Positions 26,539 through 34,594 of a DNA stretch of 64,000 nt are shown one piece after another. The stretch's first letter is position 1. Each line of letters begins with the position of its first letter. The position numbers and the translations under genes were made by a program. Source of the DNA: an uncultured Eubacteriales bacterium (GTDB taxonomy: Bacteria; Bacillota; Clostridia; Christensenellales; UBA1242); assembly GCA_948806215.1 (NCBI GenBank), contig CAQIDI010000003.1, forward strand, positions 95,306-159,305, written 5' to 3'. The notes under the pieces are model-generated. The model was given only the letters and a program-made list of their open reading frames with translations, was not told where the DNA came from and searched no databases.

Positions 26539-27652
26539 ATTTCATTAATTCTTTTGGGGTTTTCTTTGCGATGCTACTATTTTTAAACTGCGGTTCGTTT
26601 GTAACTTCTCTTATAACACTAATAAAATCTGGAAAAGAAATTTTTTGATTTTCATCTGACAACTCTATTTCACAAATTGCATTTTGTTTAGAAGTTGGAT
26701 AAACATCAATTTCATAATATATATTGTTAGATAGCACACAATATCTTGTTTTTTTAACTTGTTTTAGTTTTGTGTTTGCCAAAGTTAAATAGTTAACATA
26801 TTCCTTTTCGGTTATGCGTTTTTCGGTTTCGATTCGTTTAACATCGGTTACTTTTATCTTTTTTGTTAAAGTATAAATAAAGCTTCCATCTTTGCCACGC
26901 TGTCTAACTCTTACTTCCTCGTTTGGATTATCACTTTCTAAATAAGTTTGAATAATGTTTACTTCCGAAGAATTTGGCATTTGTTTTAACTTAGATAAAT
27001 CTGGCATTTTAATTAAAAATTTTCTTTCGGTTTCGTATGGAATAGGCTCGCCTAAAAAGGTTTTTATTTCTACAATTAACCTATTAATTTTTGTTTCAAA
27101 ATCGGTGGAATTATCAATAACTCTAAAATGCGGATGCCCTGTCCAACAACTAATAAGTTTTGTGTCCTGCATAATTGCTTGCTCTTTGGTTTCGCTTCTG
27201 GCAACATTACTTTCTAACGAATAAAATTCTTCTGCACCTTTAGCTGCTGTTACTAAATGGAACACTGCATCGTATTTATCACGCTCGGTAATAAAATCAA
27301 GTTTTAATTGTTTTAATATTTTATTAAACTCGTCTTCGGTTACAAATGCTTTACTATCGGCAAAACCACGGTCGTGAATTAAAAGTATTTTATTATAATT
27401 TAAACGCTTGCACGCTTCTTCGTAGTAGTTTTCTTTAAGCATTTGCATTTTTAAAATGTTTATTTGAAAATCGTATCCAGATCCAACAGATGCATAGTTT
27501 AAGCCATTTAAAATAAGTTCGGTGGCAACTTCGTTAACATAAATAACTTTGTAACCAAGTTTGCTCATTTCTTCTTCGATTCTAGCAAGAGCTGTGGATT
27601 TTCCTGCACAAGGACCACCTGTTATAACAATTTTATAAATTTCTTTTTCCAT
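26537..27652 (-). CDS. AAA-type ATPase/kinase domain fused to a CYTH domain
   Basis: 371 aa in two parts. Residues 1-200 are a P-loop NTPase with Walker A GGPCAGKST (12-20), a NEVATELI helix and lid residues HDRGFADSKAF (94-103), of the AAA_28 type. Residues about 206-360 are a CYTH domain beginning PYETERKFLI with the signature ExExK (E207, E209, K211) and conserved arginines in VRVRQRGKDG, i.e. a triphosphate-binding tunnel. The same domain pair is found in eukaryotic TTD14 proteins, where it binds GTP and phosphatidic acid-like lipids. Likely acts on a nucleotide or polyphosphate substrate. Start ATG 27652 fits the MEKEIYKIVITGG beginning. Confidence 0.85.
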   Translation of the reverse strand: MEKEIYKIVITGGPCAGKSTALARIEEEMSKLGYKVIYVNEVATELILNGLNYASVGSGYDFQINILKMQMLKENYYEEACKRLNYNKILLIHDRGFADSKAFVTEDEFNKILKQLKLDFITERDKYDAVFHLVTAAKGAEEFYSLESNVARSETKEQAIMQDTKLISCWTGHPHFRVIDNSTDFETKINRLIVEIKTFLGEPIPYETERKFLIKMPDLSKLKQMPNSSEVNIIQTYLESDNPNEEVRVRQRGKDGSFIYTLTKKIKVTDVKRIETEKRITEKEYVNYLTLANTKLKQVKKTRYCVLSNNIYYEIDVYPTSKQNAICEIELSDENQKISFPDFISVIREVTNEPQFKNSSIAKKTPKELMK

Positions 27653-27726
27653 ATTTAATCCCCTTTTTTTATTCTAATATATATTTTTTATAAGCCAAAT
27701 AATTTTTATTTATATAATAAATGTAA

Positions 27727-27757
27727 AAAAGTTTAAAGCAAAACGCTTTAAACTTTT
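27727..27757 (-). terminator. Terminator after the YgjV-like gene
   Basis: GTTTAAAGC-AAAAC-GCTTTAAAC stem flanked by A and T runs, abutting the stop codon. Confidence 0.8.
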
Positions 27758-28049
27758 ACTTAACTTCTTCAGTTTTTGATTGTTCTTCTGTTTTAGGTTC
27801 GCTTGCTAATTCTTTTTTATGGTCCCTTATTAATTTCCATAAGTGATAAGAATTAACAAAAACTAAACAGCCATTTAAAACAGCTGTGCTTATTGCTGGA
27901 AGCAATGCCCCATAAACAACAAATATGCTAGAGCCAATAAGGTTAATTATTCTCATCCAAACATCGCCTTTGTAACTTTGAGTATTAATACTCATTGATA
28001 CAAGAATAAACAATGTTGAAACAATGCCTATAGCTTCTATCCACCACAT
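27756..28049 (-). CDS. Small membrane protein, YgjV-like
   Basis: 97 aa with three hydrophobic segments and a hydrophilic charged tail (SEPKTEEQSKTEEVK). The pattern WWIEAIGIVSTLFILVSM...MRIINLIGSSIFVVYGAL...AVLNGCLVFVNSYHLWKL matches the three-helix repeat of YgjV/SemiSWEET-like proteins (here quoted in segments). ATG 28049 is preferred: it has GGGGGTG 7 nt before it, while the in-frame GTG at 28058 lies in that site. Role unknown; transport of a small sugar-like solute is possible. Confidence 0.6.
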   Translation of the reverse strand: MWWIEAIGIVSTLFILVSMSINTQSYKGDVWMRIINLIGSSIFVVYGALLPAISTAVLNGCLVFVNSYHLWKLIRDHKKELASEPKTEEQSKTEEVK

Positions 28050-28080
28050 AATATGCACCCCCGAAAATTTAACTACTATA

Positions 28081-28107
28081 AGTATAACATTAAAATAAGC
28101 ATTGCAA
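28081..28107 (-). promoter_or_regulatory. Extended -10 promoter of the YgjV-like gene
   Basis: Minus strand TGtTATACT (28081-28089) with TTGCAA at 28102-28107; the 15-nt spacing is short but the TGn extension compensates. Confidence 0.5.
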
Positions 28108-28198
28108 AAACAATATTTATAATATTTAAGATTTATTATCGAAATTTTAATAATAATAAATTTTAGTTAACATTATTTTTTAATAAATTGTTATATTG

Positions 28199-28227
28199 TT
28201 GCGAAAATAAATTTTTTTATATATAAT
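28199..28227 (+). promoter_or_regulatory. Promoter of the CaCA exchanger
   Basis: TTGCGA (28199-28204), 17-nt spacer, perfect TATAAT (28222-28227), 36 nt before the start codon. Confidence 0.7.
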
Positions 28228-28263
28228 AACTTTGTTAAATTTTTTTTTATTAGGGACAAACTT

Positions 28264-29286
28264 ATGGACATTTTTTTAAATATTTTATTTTTAATTATTG
28301 GTTTAGTACTATTAATTAAAGGTGCCGACTTTTTTGTTGATGGTGCAAGTGCAGTGGCACGAAAATTAAAAGTTCCATCTTTATTTATTGGTTTAACAAT
28401 TGTTGCTCTTGGAACAAGCTTGCCAGAACTATCGGTTAGTATTGCAAGCGCAATTAAAGGCAATGTTGATTTATCGGTTGGAAATGTTGTTGGTTCTAAT
28501 ATATCTAATATGCTACTAATTATTGGTATCGTAGCGCTATTAAAACCTATTGCAACCGGAGATTCAAATAAAAAATTAGATTTCCCTTTCCTATTAGTTG
28601 TTACCGGCTTACTACTATTATTCTGCTCTGATAGCCTTTTAGATGGGGCACAAGGAAATATTATTACCAGAACCGAAAGCATTATTCTAATTGCTGTGCT
28701 TGCCTTATATATGACATTACTTATTATTAATGCTAAAAAAGATATTAAACAAAAAGCAGTTTACGATAATAAACCAAAGGCTGTAGTGCCGGATAATCAA
28801 CCAAAAGAAGAAGAAAAAGAAAAAGAACTTAAAATTTGGCAAATAATTCTTTATTTAGTATTAGGTCTTGGCGGAGTTATGTTTGGTGCTGAATGTGTTT
28901 CTTCAACTGCACAATTCCTAGCTTTAAAAATGGGTATGAGCGAAGCATTAGTTGGCTTAACAATTGTTGCTCTTGGAACAAGCCTACCAGAACTTACAAC
29001 CAGCATTGTTGCAGCTAGAAAAGGCAACAGCGATTTAGCACTTGGAAATGTTCTTGGCTCAAACATAATGAACATTGCATTAATTTTAAGCACCGTTGGC
29101 ATAATAGGACAAATTGTTGTTTCAACAACTATTTTAGTGGATGTTGCAATTTTATTTGTGTGCACTTGCGTGTTTGCAACTCTTAGTATGACAAATAACA
29201 AAATTAACCGAATTGAAGGTGGCGTTTTAGTGTTTATGTATGTTGCATATTTAGCATTTGCAATTGTTAGAAACTATTGTTTTTAA
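28264..29286 (+). CDS. Sodium/calcium exchanger family (YrbG-like) antiporter
   Basis: 340-aa CaCA-family antiporter with two inverted repeats of five TM helices. Both alpha repeats carry the ion-binding motif: GTSLPELSVSIAS...GNVVGSNISNM (about 40-83) and GTSLPELTTSIVA...GNVLGSNIMNI (about 238-280). A charged cytosolic loop rich in KEEEKEKE separates the halves. The family exchanges Na+ or H+ for Ca2+ (or K+); substrate is not decided by sequence. RBS GGGACA; own promoter and terminator, so monocistronic. Confidence 0.93.
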   Translation: MDIFLNILFLIIGLVLLIKGADFFVDGASAVARKLKVPSLFIGLTIVALGTSLPELSVSIASAIKGNVDLSVGNVVGSNISNMLLIIGIVALLKPIATGDSNKKLDFPFLLVVTGLLLLFCSDSLLDGAQGNIITRTESIILIAVLALYMTLLIINAKKDIKQKAVYDNKPKAVVPDNQPKEEEKEKELKIWQIILYLVLGLGGVMFGAECVSSTAQFLALKMGMSEALVGLTIVALGTSLPELTTSIVAARKGNSDLALGNVLGSNIMNIALILSTVGIIGQIVVSTTILVDVAILFVCTCVFATLSMTNNKINRIEGGVLVFMYVAYLAFAIVRNYCF

Positions 29287-29316
29287 AAAATAAGGGTAAT
29301 TCCCTTATTTTTTTAT
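29287..29316 (+). terminator. Terminator of the CaCA exchanger
   Basis: AAATAAGGG-TAATT-CCCTTATTT hairpin plus T run right after the stop codon. Confidence 0.85.
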
Positions 29317-29327
29317 TTTTATATTAA

Positions 29328-29357
29328 AAAAAAGTGTTCAAAACCGAACACTTTTTA
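29328..29357 (-). terminator. Terminator of the E2-like acyltransferase gene
   Basis: AAAAAGTGTTC / GAACACTTTTT stem, 6-nt loop, with T run on the minus strand; convergent with the exchanger terminator. Confidence 0.85.
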
Positions 29358-29366
29358 TTTATTAAA

Positions 29367-30341
29367 CTAAGCTGCCATTTTGTTTTGTTTGGCTGCTTTT
29401 TTCTGAGCCTTTTTTGTGGCTTTTCTTATTTTACGCTCAACTTTCTTTTGGCGTTTTCCAGCTTTTTTATTATCCTTTTGTTCTTGTTTTAATAAAACTG
29501 GATCTGTTATTTCGTATGGCACTTCTAGTTCTTGCAAATTATGGAATTTGCTATCAAGCACTCTTAAACTTTTAGCAAAATAAAATCCATCAGTAAAACG
29601 CTCGTCCATAGTAAAACCAAGATTCATAACTTTTCCAACTTTTAGTTCTTCATACTCAACCACTGGTGCATACTTTTCTTTCCCAATAGCAACAAACAAA
29701 CCGGTTGTTCCAAAATTATAAACGTGATGATAAATAGCATCGGTTTTAACGCTTTTTAAATATGTTACATAGCAAGATGTGTGGAATGGGCTAGCACCAT
29801 CCAAAATTGAACCCGGAACCATGCCACGCCTATCTAAAAAGTTTAGTGCGTTAATTGCCCAACGGCAAAGAAAATTTGGTACTCCGCCAATTTTTCCAGC
29901 AAATTCTTCTGTTCCACCTTTTGAGTTAATATTGTCGGATATAATTTTATCAACTTTTTCTTTAACTTCGTAAATAGTTTCTCTGCCAGTAAAAGGAATT
30001 TTTAATGTTGCACTTTCGCCATCATCTTTTAACTCTTTTTTAATAGTTAACGAAATTGTAATGCGTTTTCTTTGATACAATGCTCCGCGCATAACAAACC
30101 TGTTTAAAACTGGGCGTTCTGCAATTAGTCTAACTATTGCAGCCATAACAATGTGCATATAATTAAATCTTATGCCTTCTCTTTCACTTTTTTCACTAAT
30201 CCACTTATCCATATCTTCACAACGAACAGGATGAGTTATAAAATTCATAGCATCGCAACGCATTGGCATAAAATGCGGAGCTATTTGTTCGATCATATCG
30301 TTAGCTTTAACTCTAACACCATCTGGTCTTCTGCCAAACAT
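29367..30341 (-). CDS. Stand-alone 2-oxoacid dehydrogenase E2-like acyltransferase fold
   Basis: 324 aa with the trimeric CAT/E2 catalytic fold but no lipoyl or subunit-binding domain, so it cannot be a classical E2. Matching segments: FNYMHIVMAAIVRLIAERPVLN, GMVPGSILDGASPFHTSC and the end-of-domain motif. The motif that normally reads HRxxDG is ERFTDG (E247 for His), so the usual catalytic His is lost. The last 45 residues form a very basic Lys/Ala-rich tail, possibly RNA, DNA or polyphosphate binding. No dehydrogenase partner nearby. Related stand-alone proteins exist in Clostridia with no proven function. A palindrome at 30380-30394 precedes it. Confidence 0.75.
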   Translation of the reverse strand: MFGRRPDGVRVKANDMIEQIAPHFMPMRCDAMNFITHPVRCEDMDKWISEKSEREGIRFNYMHIVMAAIVRLIAERPVLNRFVMRGALYQRKRITISLTIKKELKDDGESATLKIPFTGRETIYEVKEKVDKIISDNINSKGGTEEFAGKIGGVPNFLCRWAINALNFLDRRGMVPGSILDGASPFHTSCYVTYLKSVKTDAIYHHVYNFGTTGLFVAIGKEKYAPVVEYEELKVGKVMNLGFTMDERFTDGFYFAKSLRVLDSKFHNLQELEVPYEITDPVLLKQEQKDNKKAGKRQKKVERKIRKATKKAQKKAAKQNKMAA

Positions 30342-30379
30342 ATTTTATCTCCATAGTTTTTTATTTAATGTAATTACCA

Positions 30380-30394
30380 TAACACTTAGTGTTA
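30380..30394 (-). promoter_or_regulatory. Possible operator upstream of the E2-like gene
   Basis: TAACAC-TTA-GTGTTA, perfect 6-bp inverted repeat with 3-nt spacer, about 40 nt before the start codon and overlapping a weak TGtTATGGT -10 element. Repressor unknown. Confidence 0.4.
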
Positions 30395-30653
30395 CTTAAA
30401 TATATTACAACATTGTTTTTAATTTATCAAGCAAAATTTTAAAATTAAACCATTTCTAAAAAGCGTTTAATATTAGTTTGGTTATCAAAGTAATATGTTA
30501 AAATTTACATAATTTGGAAAATTATTACCACCTATTAATTTGCTAAAATTTAGTTTATTAATGCTTAAACATTTCTTAATAAAAAAATAATTTTTAGTAA
30601 GTTTTTTTATTTAGTCTAATTAAAAAAATTTAATTGTTCTAAAAAATTGTATA
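30395..30653. other. Non-coding stretch, no recognised feature
   Basis: Part of a 371-nt gap between divergent genes. Apart from the operator-like palindrome on its left and the promoter at 30654 on its right, I see only A+T-rich sequence without ORF, repeat or stable hairpin. Confidence 0.6.
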
Positions 30654-30682
30654 TTGACTATTGGGCTTAACTGTTATATAAT
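30654..30682 (+). promoter_or_regulatory. Strong promoter of the sigma-like orphan
   Basis: TTGACT (30654-30659), 17-nt spacer, perfect TATAAT (30677-30682), 31 nt before the ATG. Confidence 0.8.
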
Positions 30683-30712
30683 TATTATAGATTTAATTAA
30701 GGGGAATTTTTT

Positions 30713-31270
30713 ATGTCAAATCTAACAAAAGATATGCAAGCATATATTGGTACAACTAACGAAGAAAAACAAGCTTTTGCCTTAAAGATATACGATATGG
30801 CAAACGTATATTTAAAAAAATATAGATGTTATAACAACGATGCCGATCAAATTATTAAAAACATTGGCGAAGAAGATTTACGCCAAGATTTAGTAACCGA
30901 AGCATTTAACTGTTTAGCTCACGGAAAATACGATAAATCTAAAGGCACTAAAGAAGAATTTATTGAGCTTGCTTTTGATATGGTTTTAAGTTGCCATCAC
31001 TTTGAAGGCACAGAGCCAGACATAATGCAAAAAGCATATTATAAAAACCCACTAGCTAACTTTACCGATAGTTATAAGCATTTTAGTAAAGTTGCAAGTT
31101 TTGGTTATGTTCCAATGATTTCGCCTTTTACTTATGCAAAAGTTTTAGGGGTTAAGGCAGAAGATATTTGCAAAACTTTTAACTTTAAACAAGAAGAAGT
31201 TAAAAACTTTATTAAAGCCGACGACTTTACACTTTCTTTATACAAAGTTAAAGCCCCAACAAAAAAATAG
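30713..31270 (+). CDS. Orphan protein with sigma-factor-like segments
   Basis: 185 aa, cytosolic, RBS AAGGGGAA. No certain family. Residues 54-97 (EDLRQDLVTEAFNCLAHGKYD, then SKGTKEEFIELAFDMV) resemble sigma-70 region 2, where DLxQEgfxgLxxAxxkfDxxkGtxFxxYAxxxI is conserved, and 139-167 (FTYAKVLGVKAEDICKTFNF) looks like a helix-turn-helix of region 4. The gap between them and the lack of the aromatic-rich region 2.3 argue for caution: it could be an unrelated helical protein. Strong own promoter and terminator indicate independent, substantial expression. Ends in a basic tail (APTKK). Confidence 0.6.
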   Translation: MSNLTKDMQAYIGTTNEEKQAFALKIYDMANVYLKKYRCYNNDADQIIKNIGEEDLRQDLVTEAFNCLAHGKYDKSKGTKEEFIELAFDMVLSCHHFEGTEPDIMQKAYYKNPLANFTDSYKHFSKVASFGYVPMISPFTYAKVLGVKAEDICKTFNFKQEEVKNFIKADDFTLSLYKVKAPTKK

Positions 31271-31276
31271 ATAATT

Positions 31277-31309
31277 AAAATCTTGCTAAAGTTTAGCAAG
31301 ATTTTTTTT
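31277..31309 (+). terminator. Terminator of the sigma-like orphan
   Basis: AAATCTTGCTAAA / TTTAGCAAGATTT hairpin followed by T8. Confidence 0.88.
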
Positions 31310-31425
31310 GCAATTTTAATTTAAAACTTCTTATATTTTTAAATTAATTGCTTTTTTATTGGTTTTATAATAAACTACATATTAATTACTATTATTTATA
31401 TAACTATAAGTTATGGAGCAAAAGA

Positions 31426-33837
31426 ATGGATTTTAAAAAGATTGAACAAAAGTGGCAAAAAATTTGGGAAGAAGAAGGTAGATATCAAGCAGTTACTGGC
31501 GATAACTCTCGCCCTAAGTACTATATTTTATTAGAATTTCCTTATCCATCGGGAAGTGGTTTGCATTGCGGACACACACCTAACCAAATAGCAATGGATA
31601 TTATTGCTAGAAAACGCCGTGCGCAAGGATATAATGTGTTGTTTCCTATTGGTTTTGATAGTTTTGGATTGCCTACCGAAAACTATGCAATAAAAACAGG
31701 ACTTCCACCAAAAAAGATTACTGCTGATAATATTGCTTATTTTAAAAAGCAAATTAAATCGCTAGGCATTTCGTTTGATTGGACCAGAGAAATTGCAACC
31801 AGTAATGAAGATTATTATAAATGGACTCAATGGTTATTTTTGCAATTCTTTAAACACGGACTTGCCTATAAAGCAACCGCAAACATTAACTGGTGTCCTA
31901 AATGTAAAATTGGGCTTAGTAACGAAGAAAGCGAAGGTGGCGTTTGCGAACGCTGCGGAACAACCACCGAGCAACGTCCTAAAAGCCAATGGATGTTAAA
32001 AATGTCGGAGTATTCACAAAAACTACTTGATGGCTTAGACGAAACAGAATACTGGGATAGCATTAAAGCAATGCAACGCAAATGGATTGGCCGAAGCGAA
32101 GGCACTACCCTGTTTTGCAAATTAAGCACTGGCGATAAGTTTGAAGTTTTCACAACTTGTATCGAAACAGTGTTTGGCATAACCTATTTTGTTTTTGCTC
32201 CTGAACACGAACTAGTTCAAAAGTTAAAACCACAAATAACCAACTGGGACGAAGTTCAAGCCTACATCGAAAATTCGAAACGCAAAACCGAATTTGAACG
32301 CACCGAAATGGTTAAAGAAAAAACAGGCTGCCCTTTAAAAGGTGTTTATGCAATTAACCCTATTAACGGAAATCACGTTCCTGTGTTTATTGGCGATTAT
32401 GTTTTAGCAGGCTACGGCAGTGGTGCTGTTATGGGTGTTCCAACACACGATGCAAGAGATTTTGATTTTGCAAAAAAATTTGCGCTACCTATGATAGAAG
32501 TTATTTCTGGTGGAGATGTTAAAGTTAAAGCCTACGAAAAAGCCGATTATTTAGGCGTTGGTGCAAAGTTAATTAACTCCGATAAGTTTAACGGATTAAC
32601 TGTTGAACAAGCAAAAGTTGAATTAACTAAATTTTTAGAAAATAACAAGTTAGGCAAACACGAAGTTAACTATAAAATGCGTGATTGGGTATTTAGCCGT
32701 CAGCGTTATTGGGGCGAACCTGTGCCTTTGATTTATTGTGAAAAATGCGGTTGGGTTCCTGTTCCAGAAAATCAACTTCCTGTAACTTTGCCAGAAGTTG
32801 AACATTATGCTCCAACCGACGATGGCGAAAGCCCACTTAGCCGAATTGATAGTTGGGTAAACACAACTTGCCCACATTGTGGTGCCGCAGCAAAGCGTGA
32901 AACCGATGTTATGCCAAACTGGGCAGGTTCTAGTTGGTATTGGTTAAGATATATGGATGCAAACAACAAAAACCAATTTGCTTCTGCTGAAGCATTAAAA
33001 TATTGGGGAAAAGTTGATATTTATAATGGCGGTGGCGAACACGTTACTCGTCACCTACTATATGCAAGATTCTGGCACAAATTTTTCTATGATATTGGCT
33101 TAGTTCCAACTAGCGAACCATTTAACAAACGAATTCAACAAGGTTTAATTCTCGCAACAGATGGTAGCAAAATGAGTAAATCTAAGGGAAACACTGTTGA
33201 CCCCATGAAATATGTTTCGGAATATGGTGCAGATGTTAGCAGGCTTGGACAAATGTTTATGGGCGACTATGTTGCAACAAAACCTTGGAGCGACGAAACA
33301 ATGAAACCTTGCAAGCGTTTGCTAGAACGCATATTTGAATTAAAAAACAAAGTTGTGTTGGGCGAAGTTAGGCCAGAACAAAAATATAATGTTGCAACAG
33401 CAATTAAAAAAGTTAGCGACGATATTGAAAATCTTAAGTTTAACACAGCAATTTCGGCAATTATGATTTTAACAAATCAGTTTGAAGAACTTGATAACAT
33501 AACCAGCGAAGAATATAAAGTAATGTTAAAATTATTAAATCCTTTTGCTCCACACATTTCGGAAGAGCTTTGGACAGAATGTAACTTTACTCCTAGCATA
33601 GAAAGCACAGCTTGGCCAGTTGCAAACGAAAGCGATTTGGTTAAACAAGTAACCGAATATGCAATTCAGATTAACAATAAAATTGTTACAAGATTAAATT
33701 TTGCAACAAATTTAGATAATAAGCAAATTGAAACCGAAAGTTTAAATAACGAAAAAGTTAAAAACTCATTAAACGGAAAAACTGTTGTAAAAGTTATTGT
33801 TATTACTAACAGATTAGTAAATATTATTGCAAAATAA
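31426..33837 (+). CDS. leuS: Leucyl-tRNA synthetase
   Basis: 803 aa from ATG 31426, which has GGAG 8 nt upstream and matches the family start MDFKKIEQKWQKIWEEEG; the in-frame extension to 31348 covers a TATAAT element at 31366-31371 and is leader. HIGH-type motif SGSGLHCGHTPNQ, editing domain with TTCIETVFG and GVPTHDARDFDFA, zinc-like cysteine knots (CPKCKIG..CERCG and CEKCG..CPHCG), and KMSKSKGNTVDP. Complete with anticodon-binding and C-terminal domains. No T-box leader fits in the short upstream region. Confidence 0.97.
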   Translation: MDFKKIEQKWQKIWEEEGRYQAVTGDNSRPKYYILLEFPYPSGSGLHCGHTPNQIAMDIIARKRRAQGYNVLFPIGFDSFGLPTENYAIKTGLPPKKITADNIAYFKKQIKSLGISFDWTREIATSNEDYYKWTQWLFLQFFKHGLAYKATANINWCPKCKIGLSNEESEGGVCERCGTTTEQRPKSQWMLKMSEYSQKLLDGLDETEYWDSIKAMQRKWIGRSEGTTLFCKLSTGDKFEVFTTCIETVFGITYFVFAPEHELVQKLKPQITNWDEVQAYIENSKRKTEFERTEMVKEKTGCPLKGVYAINPINGNHVPVFIGDYVLAGYGSGAVMGVPTHDARDFDFAKKFALPMIEVISGGDVKVKAYEKADYLGVGAKLINSDKFNGLTVEQAKVELTKFLENNKLGKHEVNYKMRDWVFSRQRYWGEPVPLIYCEKCGWVPVPENQLPVTLPEVEHYAPTDDGESPLSRIDSWVNTTCPHCGAAAKRETDVMPNWAGSSWYWLRYMDANNKNQFASAEALKYWGKVDIYNGGGEHVTRHLLYARFWHKFFYDIGLVPTSEPFNKRIQQGLILATDGSKMSKSKGNTVDPMKYVSEYGADVSRLGQMFMGDYVATKPWSDETMKPCKRLLERIFELKNKVVLGEVRPEQKYNVATAIKKVSDDIENLKFNTAISAIMILTNQFEELDNITSEEYKVMLKLLNPFAPHISEELWTECNFTPSIESTAWPVANESDLVKQVTEYAIQINNKIVTRLNFATNLDNKQIETESLNNEKVKNSLNGKTVVKVIVITNRLVNIIAK

Positions 33838-33871
33838 AAAAATATCACTAGTTAAACTAGTGATATTTTTT
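33838..33871. terminator. Bidirectional terminator after leuS
   Basis: AATATCACTAG-TTAAA-CTAGTGATATT hairpin between convergent genes, T run on both strands. Confidence 0.88.
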
Positions 33872-34556
33872 AATGATTAAAATGTGTTTCGCAATTTGCG
33901 TCGTTGCATTTTGGTGTTTTAATATTTAAAGCATCAGCAATATTTAATATATCTATGTTTTCGTGCAATAAATCAGATAATTCTTTAGGCTCTAACGAAA
34001 TTATTAACCCCCTAACTTCGTCAAATTTTCTAAGACGATAAAAGCCAATTAACATCATTACATAAACATTAGATAAATCGTGTTTTTTAGCTTCGCGTTG
34101 TTTAAACTTTTCATACACGCTATTATAATCGCTATTGTTTAATAATTCATATTCCAATTTATATTTTACAGCAGGCGATATAAATATGTTTTTTATAATT
34201 GTGCCAACAGCAATAATTATAAACACAAACGGAATAATTCCGAATAACCTGCCCATTAATTCTGGACCAGAAACTAAAAATATAATATTTGAAGCAATAA
34301 TAATCCAAAAAATATTAAACACAACTAAAAACACAGAAGACCTTTTATTTTCTCTTATATGCTCTTTTATTAAATTATTTAACTCTTCGTCACCAATATT
34401 AGGAACAAAAATGTTACTATCCTTATTTTTACCTTTTGCACTACTCGAACCTTTAATTTCGTTTTGTGAATTTAAAAATATCGACCCACAATATTCGCAA
34501 GCAAAAGTTTCGGGATTTATTGGTGCACCACACTGAGTACAAACAAGTTTTTGCAT
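33870..34556 (-). CDS. Zinc-ribbon protein with two TM helices
   Basis: 228 aa: N-terminal zinc ribbon (CTQCG..CEYCG), a low-complexity Ser/Lys/Asn linker, a helical segment, two TM helices (about 75-97 and 104-125), then a C-terminal cytosolic helical domain of about 100 residues ending in a Cys/His-rich tail (CNDANCETHFNH). Function unknown. It follows the YbhN-type gene by 38 nt on the same strand and may share its transcript. The plan resembles the 109-aa protein at 6773-7102. Confidence 0.7.
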   Translation of the reverse strand: MQKLVCTQCGAPINPETFACEYCGSIFLNSQNEIKGSSSAKGKNKDSNIFVPNIGDEELNNLIKEHIRENKRSSVFLVVFNIFWIIIASNIIFLVSGPELMGRLFGIIPFVFIIIAVGTIIKNIFISPAVKYKLEYELLNNSDYNSVYEKFKQREAKKHDLSNVYVMMLIGFYRLRKFDEVRGLIISLEPKELSDLLHENIDILNIADALNIKTPKCNDANCETHFNH

Positions 34557-34594
34557 ACCCTATTATACCACATAATTTTATATTTTTAAATACT

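Noticed and set aside
26537..27652. Eukaryotic contamination, because of TTD14-like domain order
   Set aside because: No introns, normal ribosome-binding context, same composition and strand pattern as neighbours.
28059..28263. Metal riboswitch (yybP-ykoY type) before the CaCA exchanger
   Set aside because: After the -10 box only 36 nt of A+T-rich leader remain; no conserved loops.
31310..31425. T-box or other leader before leuS
   Set aside because: Only about 100 nt lie between the previous terminator and leuS, without specifier loop or T-box sequence.
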